Source: CALSPH01 sp041690035
Lineage (GTDB): Bacteria > Bacteroidota > Bacteroidia > NS11-12g > UBA955
Length of the DNA: 64,000 nucleotides
Assembly: GCA_041690035.1 (NCBI GenBank)
Contig: JBDNFC010000095.1
Span: 1 to 64,000, forward strand
Direction of reading: 5' to 3'
Shown here: one piece after another, positions 57,751 through 64,000 of the stretch
How positions within the stretch are numbered: the first letter of the stretch is position 1
How the letters are laid out: the number at the start of each line of letters is the position of its first letter
The notes under the pieces: model-generated
Seen by the model: only the letters and a program-made list of their open reading frames with translations
Databases searched by the model: none
Told to the model about the DNA's origin: nothing
Made by a program: the position numbers and the translations under genes

Positions 57751-59793
57751 ATGAATAAAGTATCAATACACCTATTTTACTGTTTAACACTCTTAATTAC
57801 AACATTTATGGCATGCAATTATAAGCAAAAACAAGCCAATGAAACCCCTTTTGAATACCAAGCCGATAGGTTTGCAGATATTCAGTTGTTGCGGTATAAT
57901 GTGCCCGGATTTGATGCCCTGCCAAATGATAGAAAATTATTTATTTATCACCTAAGCGAAGCAGCCCTTGCTGGCAGAGACATTATTTATGACCAAAATT
58001 ATAAGCATAATTTAAGAATTAGAAAAACCTTAGAAGAAATTTATATCCATTATAAAGGCGACAAAAGCAGCAATGTATTTAAACAGTTTGAAACATACCT
58101 CAAACGTTTTTGGTTTAGCAATGGCATACATCATCATTATGGAGAACAAAAAATATTGCCTGATTTTACCCGAGATAACTTGAGAGAATTAATTTCTAAT
58201 TCACCAAATGCTGCTTGGCCAATGATGAAAAACCATGCCGATATTAGTGCATACATTGTTTGGCTAACCCCGATTTTATTTGACCCAAATGTAGATGGAA
58301 AAAGAGTAAATAAAGCAGAAGGGGTTGATAAAATAAAAGCATCAGCTGGCAATTTTTATGAAGGGATATCTGAAAAAGAAGTTGTGGCTTTTTATAAAGC
58401 AAAAGAAGATACAAACTCTGCCACACCATTATCTATTGGATTAAACTCAAAATTGGTAAAAGAAAACAATATCTTAATAGAAAAAATATGGAAAATAGAT
58501 GGAATGTATGGAGCAGCTATTGCAATTATGGTAAAACATTTGGAAAAGGCATTGCCATATTCAGAAAATGAGGCACAAAAAACTGCTCTATCACTTTTAA
58601 TTTCTTTTTATAAAACTGGCAGTTTGCAAACTTGGGACAATTTTAATGTAGCTTGGGTAAAAGATGTAAATAGCACTGTAGATTTTATACACGGCTTTAT
58701 TGAAGTATACCATGACCCCCTTGGGTTTAAAGCCAATTTTGAAAGCTGTGTCCAAGTGGAAGATGCAGATGCAAGCAAACGAATGGCTACTGTGAGCCAA
58801 AATGCACAATGGTTTGAGGACAATTCTCCCATATTGCCCGAGCATAAGAAAAAAGAAGTAAAAGGAGTGTCCTATAAAGTGGTAAATGTGGCTATGCAAG
58901 CAGGAGATTTAGCACCTTCTACAGCCATTGGGATTAATCTGCCAAATGCAGAATGGATTAGAGAAAAACATGGCTCAAAATCAGTGAGTTTAGGCAATAT
59001 TTTAGAAGCCTACGATCAAGCAAGTGCAGGCGGATTAACAGATGAATTTTGCTATACCAAAGAAGAAACAAATCGCGCAAAAAAACATGGTGTTTTGGCA
59101 GGCAAAATGCATACTGCCTTGCATGAAGTGATAGGACATGCTAGTGGACAAATGAATAAAGGAATTACAAAATCTAACCTTGGAGCATATGGCAGCACCC
59201 TAGAAGAAGCAAGGGCAGACTTGGTAGCCCTCTATTACATTTATGACCAAAAATTAGTAGACATTGGCTTAATACCTACCTTAGATGTGGGCAAAACAGA
59301 ATATGAAGGCTATATTAGAAATGGATTAATGCTACAAATGCGCAGATTAACTATGGGAGAAAACATAGAAGAGGACCACATGCGCAATAGGCAACTAATT
59401 GCAGCTTGGGTATATGAAAAAGGCGCTGCAGATAATGTGATTGAAAAAAAGATAAAAGAAGGCAAAACTTTTTTTGTAGTAAATGACTGCGAAAAACTTA
59501 GAAAACTTTTTGGAGAATTATTAAAAGAAATACAACGTATAAAAAGTACAGGAGATTTTGAAGCAGGCAGTGCATTGGTAGAAAATTATGGAGTAAAAGT
59601 AGATAAGGGTATTCATACAGAGGTATTAAACAGGGTTTCAAAATTAGATTTAGCTGCTTTTAGCGGATTTATTCAACCAAAAATTGAATTAAAATCTAAA
59701 GATGTTGTCACCATTTCGTTTAAAGAAACTTTTGAAGAACAAATGCTGCGATACAGCAAAAATTATAGTTTTTTGCCTGTAAAAAAGGATTAA
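57751..59793 (+). CDS. Lipoprotein peptidase of family M49 (dipeptidyl-peptidase III-like)
   Basis: A 680-residue zinc peptidase with a lipoprotein signal ending FMAC (Cys22), so it is held in the envelope. The M49 signature HEVIGH is at residues 458-463 and the second motif EEARAD at 485-490, which together give the zinc ligands and catalytic Glu459. The family cuts dipeptides from the N-terminus of short peptides. Classical DPP III is cytoplasmic; a lipid-anchored form is a Bacteroidota trait. It is the first gene of a row with a TonB-like protein, DPP IV and a peptide transporter. Confidence 0.88.
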   Translation: MNKVSIHLFYCLTLLITTFMACNYKQKQANETPFEYQADRFADIQLLRYNVPGFDALPNDRKLFIYHLSEAALAGRDIIYDQNYKHNLRIRKTLEEIYIHYKGDKSSNVFKQFETYLKRFWFSNGIHHHYGEQKILPDFTRDNLRELISNSPNAAWPMMKNHADISAYIVWLTPILFDPNVDGKRVNKAEGVDKIKASAGNFYEGISEKEVVAFYKAKEDTNSATPLSIGLNSKLVKENNILIEKIWKIDGMYGAAIAIMVKHLEKALPYSENEAQKTALSLLISFYKTGSLQTWDNFNVAWVKDVNSTVDFIHGFIEVYHDPLGFKANFESCVQVEDADASKRMATVSQNAQWFEDNSPILPEHKKKEVKGVSYKVVNVAMQAGDLAPSTAIGINLPNAEWIREKHGSKSVSLGNILEAYDQASAGGLTDEFCYTKEETNRAKKHGVLAGKMHTALHEVIGHASGQMNKGITKSNLGAYGSTLEEARADLVALYYIYDQKLVDIGLIPTLDVGKTEYEGYIRNGLMLQMRRLTMGENIEEDHMRNRQLIAAWVYEKGAADNVIEKKIKEGKTFFVVNDCEKLRKLFGELLKEIQRIKSTGDFEAGSALVENYGVKVDKGIHTEVLNRVSKLDLAAFSGFIQPKIELKSKDVVTISFKETFEEQMLRYSKNYSFLPVKKD

Positions 59794-59810
59794 AAATAAA
59801 TGCTAAAAAA

Positions 59811-60353
59811 GTGAAAAAACACTTGATTTGCTATCTATCAGCCTTGCTTTTTTTATTTACAAGCTTAATTTTTGGCCAAGTAGAATCCTATGGAAATAAC
59901 AATGAAGATACTGTCACTATAGTACAAAAGGCACCCGAATGGAAAAATAAACCTGGAACCCTAGAAATTTTTATTGCTAATCATTTGCGACAAAATATAA
60001 AATTACATAGCCACCAATTGGCTGTTCCTGGTATAAATGCAAGGTTAAAATTTACCATTAGTAAAGATGGAAAACCAAAAAATATTAGTGTAGATTGTCA
60101 GGATCAACTTTTACTAATTGGTTTAGAAGACGCATTATATGAAATGCCCGATTGGCGCCCAAGCACAAAAAATAATATTGCAGTAGAAGCAAAAATGGAG
60201 TATTATATGCTGATTACCAAAATAGAAGCAGGCGAATATGTGCTAACCCAAGAACGCGCGCCCCCAAAACTTGATAAATCAATGAAAATGGTAAAAATAA
60301 TTATCATTGTAGCAAGTGTGGCAGTATTACTTTTTGCTTGGCGCATTTTTTAA
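59811..60353 (+). CDS. TonB C-terminal-like protein with a C-terminal membrane helix
   Basis: A 180-residue protein starting at GTG. An N-terminal hydrophobic stretch ending LIFGQ (residues 8-23) is a likely signal peptide. Residues about 45-130 (PGTLEIFIANHLRQ, INARLKFTISKDGKPKNISVD, LEDALYEMPDWRPSTK) match the TonB C-terminal fold, including the MPDWRP hallmark. The last ~22 residues (KIIIIVASVAVLLFAWRIF) form a membrane helix. In ordinary TonB the anchor is N-terminal, so this is an unusual layout. It lies 17 nt after the peptidase gene. Confidence 0.72.
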   Translation: MKKHLICYLSALLFLFTSLIFGQVESYGNNNEDTVTIVQKAPEWKNKPGTLEIFIANHLRQNIKLHSHQLAVPGINARLKFTISKDGKPKNISVDCQDQLLLIGLEDALYEMPDWRPSTKNNIAVEAKMEYYMLITKIEAGEYVLTQERAPPKLDKSMKMVKIIIIVASVAVLLFAWRIF

Positions 60354-60475
60354 AAAAAGTAATACACATAACAAAGCAAAAGCGCCTATCCGTAAACAAA
60401 TTTTGAGCTGCAATACTTTTTTTATGAATATTTCGGGTTTAAATTGCGCAGCTAAAAATAAAGTATCCAATTGAG

Positions 60476-62686
60476 ATGAAAAAAAAATCTTCTGCCATTT
60501 TAACAGCCCTTTTGATTAGTTTTTGCAGCCCTATTTTTACTGCTGCATTTGCAATAACACCAACAGATAGTATTGCTGGCAAAAAATTATTGTCGTTGCA
60601 AGACATTTGGTATAGCGGAAAATTTAGTGCCAATTACCCAAACTCATTTAGAGGATTACAAGACGGAAAATCATATATTTTGGCATCCTCACAAGACAGC
60701 ATAACCACTGTAGCAAGCTATGATATTGCTTCTGGTAACAAAATAAAAAACTTATTTAGCAATAAAAATATTATCGTAAAAAAGGCGAGGCTTGATCTGA
60801 ATAATTTCGAATTGAACCAAGCTGAAAATAAAGTGATTATCAAATATAATATACAACAAATTTATAGGCACAGTAGCACATGTAATGCGCTTGTATATGA
60901 TATAAATACAGAAAAAACATACCAATTGCCAAGCGAAATTATGTACCCCTCCTTTTCACCAGATGGCAAGTATGTAGCATTTGTTCAAAAAAACAATTTA
61001 TTTTTACAAGAAATTACCAACGGCAAAACATGCCAAATAACAAAAAATGGGGCAAAAGACAAAATAATTAATGGGGCTGTAGATTGGGTATATGAAGAGG
61101 AATTTGGGATGGATGTAGGTTTTTTTTGGAGTCCAAATGGAAAATTCATAAGCTATTATAGTATGGACGAAACTAATGTACCCGCTTATTCTATGGATGT
61201 TTATGGCAGCCTATACCCCACAAAAGAAATCTGGAAGTATCCAAAAGCTGGCGAAAAAAATGCAGTAGTAGATATATTTATATTTGATGTTAAAAAAAAG
61301 AAGTCAAAAAAATGCAATACTCAATCTCAAAACGATCAATATTTACCCCGCATGGCATGGGACAACACAGGCAATTACCTGACTATCCAGCAATTAAATA
61401 GGCATCAAAACGAATTAAAAGTTCTAAAAATAAATACTGCTAATGGACAAACTAGTGTGATGTATGAAGAAAAAAACCCATTTTATATTGACATTCACGA
61501 TTGGCATTGTACCCCTCAAGGACAATGGCTGCATTTGAGCGAAAAGAGTGAATTTCAGCATTTATGGCTATTTGACCCACAAAACGGGACAGATAAACAA
61601 ATTACCACAGGAAATTTTGACATAGATAATTATTATGGATTTGACAATAATTTGGGCATTGCTTATTTTAATGCCGGCAAAGACAAAGCCACAGAACGTC
61701 AAATTTATTCAGTTGATATTAAATCTGCTCAATTAACTCAATTATCATTCGGAGATGGATGGCACAATGCAACATTTATATCAGGGATGCAATACTATTT
61801 AGATTATTTTTCTAGCGCAATAAACCCAGGCAATCACACACTCTATAGCGCTAAAGGTGCGCTAATCAAAGAAATTGCAAACAATGAGAAATTAATAAAA
61901 ACCTTGGTGGAATATAAATTAGGAGAGCAACATTTTGGCACATTTAAAAACAAAAATGCTACAAATATTGATTATTGGATGCTAAAACCCAAAAACTTTG
62001 ACAGCAGCAAAAAATACCCTGTATTATTTTATGTGTATGGTGGACCTGGGTATCAAACAGCAAAAAACGCTTATGGTGGTGCAAATTATTTATGGCACGA
62101 ATATATCGCACAGCAAGGTTATATTATTATTACAATTAATAACACTGGCAGTGGAGCACAAGGACAAGCTTTTAAGAAAAAAACATATTTGCAGCTTGGC
62201 AATTATGAAACCCAAGATTATATAGACGCAGCAGTGCATTTTAGCAACTTTGCATATGTTGACAAAACACGACTTGGCGTCTGGGGCTGGAGCTATGGCG
62301 GCTACATGTCTAGTAATTGTATTAGCCGTGGTGCAGAATATTTTAAAACCGCAGTTGCTGTAGCCCCGGTAACAAACTGGAGGTATTATGATAATATTTA
62401 TACTGAAAGGTATATGCGAACGCCTCAAGAAAATGCATTAGGCTATGACACTAATTCTCCGATTAATCATATTAAAAAAATAAAAGGAAATTATTTGATT
62501 ATACACGGCACTGCCGATGACAATGTGCACTTTCAGAATGCTGCAGAAATGATTTTAGCAATGAACAATGCCAATATAAAGTATGAAACTGCTATCTATC
62601 CCAATAGAAATCATGGCATTAGCGGTGGTAAAACCCGCTTGCATCTTTTTACTAAAATTACAAATTTCATAACTGAAAATTTGTAA
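60476..62686 (+). CDS. Dipeptidyl-peptidase IV (S9B)
   Basis: A 736-residue exported serine peptidase that releases Xaa-Pro dipeptides. The signal peptide covers residues 1-25. The beta-propeller domain holds the DPP IV hallmark DWVYEEEFGM (Glu207-Glu208, which bind the free N-terminus). The catalytic triad is Ser606 in GWSYGG, Asp in GTADDNVHF (near 681) and His713 in NRNHG. All are present, so it should be active in the periplasm. It continues the peptide-use cluster; 122 nt separate it from the TonB-like gene. Confidence 0.95.
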   Translation: MKKKSSAILTALLISFCSPIFTAAFAITPTDSIAGKKLLSLQDIWYSGKFSANYPNSFRGLQDGKSYILASSQDSITTVASYDIASGNKIKNLFSNKNIIVKKARLDLNNFELNQAENKVIIKYNIQQIYRHSSTCNALVYDINTEKTYQLPSEIMYPSFSPDGKYVAFVQKNNLFLQEITNGKTCQITKNGAKDKIINGAVDWVYEEEFGMDVGFFWSPNGKFISYYSMDETNVPAYSMDVYGSLYPTKEIWKYPKAGEKNAVVDIFIFDVKKKKSKKCNTQSQNDQYLPRMAWDNTGNYLTIQQLNRHQNELKVLKINTANGQTSVMYEEKNPFYIDIHDWHCTPQGQWLHLSEKSEFQHLWLFDPQNGTDKQITTGNFDIDNYYGFDNNLGIAYFNAGKDKATERQIYSVDIKSAQLTQLSFGDGWHNATFISGMQYYLDYFSSAINPGNHTLYSAKGALIKEIANNEKLIKTLVEYKLGEQHFGTFKNKNATNIDYWMLKPKNFDSSKKYPVLFYVYGGPGYQTAKNAYGGANYLWHEYIAQQGYIIITINNTGSGAQGQAFKKKTYLQLGNYETQDYIDAAVHFSNFAYVDKTRLGVWGWSYGGYMSSNCISRGAEYFKTAVAVAPVTNWRYYDNIYTERYMRTPQENALGYDTNSPINHIKKIKGNYLIIHGTADDNVHFQNAAEMILAMNNANIKYETAIYPNRNHGISGGKTRLHLFTKITNFITENL

Positions 62687-62722
62687 TTACCAAAGCCATA
62701 ACTATTATTATTCACTCATTTT

Positions 62723-62806
62723 ATGGCTAAAAATAATCACCCCAAAGCCCTCCCTTTTCTTTTTCTGGCAGAAATGTGGGAAAGATTTGGTTACTATTTA
62801 ATGTAA
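62723..62806 (+). pseudogene. Relict N-terminus of a POT-family peptide transporter
   Basis: A 27-codon frame encodes HPKALPFLFLAEMWERFGYY and then stops. This is the conserved first helix of proton-dependent oligopeptide transporters (ExxERFxYY motif) and matches the start of the intact transporter 320 nt downstream. The sequence after the stop (to about 63045) has no continuing transporter segments, so most of the gene is lost. Confidence 0.8.
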
Positions 62807-63045
62807 TGTCAATTTTATTGGTTTTATCTTAAATGGACATGTTAAAGGTTTTTCTTTCGTATTTAATTGGCAAAAAACTAAAACCTCGCATATCTTTTGT
62901 GATTAATAAAATTTTTGGCCTTTTGCAATAATCATTGATTTGCTTTTTTTGACCACTTCGTAAGTTTAACTTTTTAAAGAAAAATATCAAACTTTCGTAA
63001 CAATATGAAAATAAATATATATTATTGCCCTTTAAAAAATTATAT
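62807..63045. other. Intergenic remainder after the transporter relict
   Basis: AT-rich, no open frame of note and no clear -7 box. The leader of the intact transporter starts in here. Confidence 0.35.
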
Positions 63046-64000
63046 ATGAGCGAAATATCAACTAAAAAGGGACACCCTAAAGGGCTTTATTTTTTATTCT
63101 TCACAGAAATGTGGGAACGATTTAGTTATTACGGAATGAGAGCAATCTTCATTCTGTTTATGACAAAAGTATTATTATTGAATGACTCCAATGCTTCGGA
63201 AATTTATGGCAGCTATACAGGATTGGTTTATTTAACGCCATTATTGGGCGGCTATCTATGCGATAAATATTTAGGCAACAGACGCAGCATTGTTATTGGC
63301 GGTTTATTAATGGCATTGGGTCAATTCTTTATGTTTTTAAGTGCATCTGCGGGAGCAGAAGGAGGGGTCTCTCTAATGTGGACTGGTTTAACAGCATTAA
63401 TAATTGGCAATGGATTTTTCAAACCCAATATTTCTACCATGGTTGGGCAATTATATCCTGCCAACGACAGAAGAATAGACAGTGCCTTTACAATTTTTTA
63501 TATGGGCATAAACTTAGGTGCATTCTTTTCGCCTCTAGTTTGCGGTTCAATGGACTTTAAATGGGGTTTTCTATCAGCATGTATAGGCATGTTGCTTGGC
63601 TTGGTTGCCTTTATTTTCGGGCAAAAGAAGTATTTAATTTCTGAAGAAGGCAAGGAAATTGGCTTGCCCGTAAAAAAATTGGATGCAAAAAGTATACTAA
63701 TGATTATTGGTTCTATTGGAATCATCTTTTTTATGCTAAATTTTAAACAAATGTTTAACGGTGTTTCTATAACGCTTCCTGCAATTGGCGGCCTTAACAT
63801 TGGCGAAATTGATATCATTAGTTACTTTATATATGGTGCGATGATTGCAATGCCAATCATCATTTTAACTGACAAGAGTTTAACAAAAATAGAAAATCAA
63901 AGAATATTGGTAATCTTTATCTTAGCCTTTTTTGTCATTTTCTTTTGGGGAGCTTTCGAACAAGCAGGGGCTTCATTAACACTTTTTGCAGACAGGCAAA
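63046..64000 (+). CDS. POT-family di/tripeptide transporter (partial at window end)
   Basis: The frame from ATG 63046 runs open to the end of the window (318 codons), so the 3' part is missing. It opens with GHPKGLYFLFFTEMWERFSYYGM, the ExxERFxYY proton-coupling motif of the first helix. LTPLLGGYLCDKYLGNRRSI is the loop 2-3 signature of major facilitator transporters, and GNGFFKPNISTMVGQLY is POT signature 1. FWGAFEQAGASLTLFA near residue 302 is in the later helix that lines the peptide site. It imports di- and tripeptides with protons and fits the DPP III/DPP IV genes before it. Confidence 0.93.
   Translation, partial: MSEISTKKGHPKGLYFLFFTEMWERFSYYGMRAIFILFMTKVLLLNDSNASEIYGSYTGLVYLTPLLGGYLCDKYLGNRRSIVIGGLLMALGQFFMFLSASAGAEGGVSLMWTGLTALIIGNGFFKPNISTMVGQLYPANDRRIDSAFTIFYMGINLGAFFSPLVCGSMDFKWGFLSACIGMLLGLVAFIFGQKKYLISEEGKEIGLPVKKLDAKSILMIIGSIGIIFFMLNFKQMFNGVSITLPAIGGLNIGEIDIISYFIYGAMIAMPIIILTDKSLTKIENQRILVIFILAFFVIFFWGAFEQAGASLTLFADRQ

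Overview
The window is one AT-rich stretch of a Bacteroidota chromosome (Sphingobacteriia/Chitinophagia-like; a finer placement is not possible from the sequence alone). The evidence is a SecD-SecF fusion, a protein with a type IX secretion sorting tail, many lipoproteins and outer-membrane barrels, an adjacent glycine-lipid acyltransferase pair, DUF3467, and repeated promoters of the Bacteroidota form TTG-N(18-21)-TAnnTTTG with no Shine-Dalgarno preference. Most of the window is ordinary housekeeping DNA. Accessory or decaying DNA sits at the left edge (about 1-2450), at 51.0-52.1 kb (a frameshifted acyltransferase) and at 62.7 kb (a transporter relict).

Layout. 1-2450: end of a surface/tail-fiber-like protein, a lipoprotein, its broken tandem copy and a second decayed gene. 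2452-7250: outer-membrane barrel, secDF, deoxynucleoside kinase, tRNA-Arg. 7659-11733: a small HExxH membrane protein, a DUF4197 lipoprotein, an exported class V aminotransferase-like protein, a MenE-like ligase and trmB. 11913-16058: groES-groEL, purB, a lipoprotein. 16066-18929 (minus): glycine-lipid pair glsB-glsA and a LysM/M23 peptidase. 19077-33619 (minus): transcription/translation block, in transcript order rpsU, xerC, hpf, tRNA-Thr(UGU), tRNA-Tyr, tRNA-Gly, tRNA-Thr(GGU), tuf, tRNA-Trp, secE, nusG, rplK, rplA, rplJ, rplL, tandem attenuator-like hairpins, rpoB, rpoC, terminator. 33899-43886: kdsA, aldo/keto reductase, thioredoxin-like protein, TPR protein, Xaa-Pro aminopeptidase, a lipoprotein/barrel pair, uvrA. 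44128-47250: ECF sigma factor, Wzz-like and O-antigen-ligase-like genes. 47313-49258 (minus): ruvB-queG. 49481-52905: DUF1573 protein, Zn-ribbon protein, broken acyltransferase, metallo-beta-lactamase-fold hydrolase. 52898-57630: large T9SS-secreted BNR protein, a small exported protein, arginase and DUF3467. 57751-64000: a peptide-use cluster of M49 (DPP III-like) lipoprotein, TonB-like protein, DPP IV, POT-transporter relict and intact POT transporter (cut by the window end).

How it fits together. The 19-33.6 kb block supplies RNA polymerase, elongation factor, stalk proteins and their tRNAs. The right end looks like a route for dipeptide release and uptake. The left-central region carries envelope functions (secDF, glycine lipids, KDO synthesis, lipoproteins).

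No CRISPR array, prophage, insertion sequence, toxin-antitoxin or restriction system was recognised. The least explained pieces are the HExxH membrane protein, the polymer gene trio behind an ECF sigma factor, the homopolymer-interrupted acyltransferase, the hairpin that overlaps the xerC start, and the frequent -7 boxes lying 4-7 nt from start codons, which suggests leaderless mRNAs.
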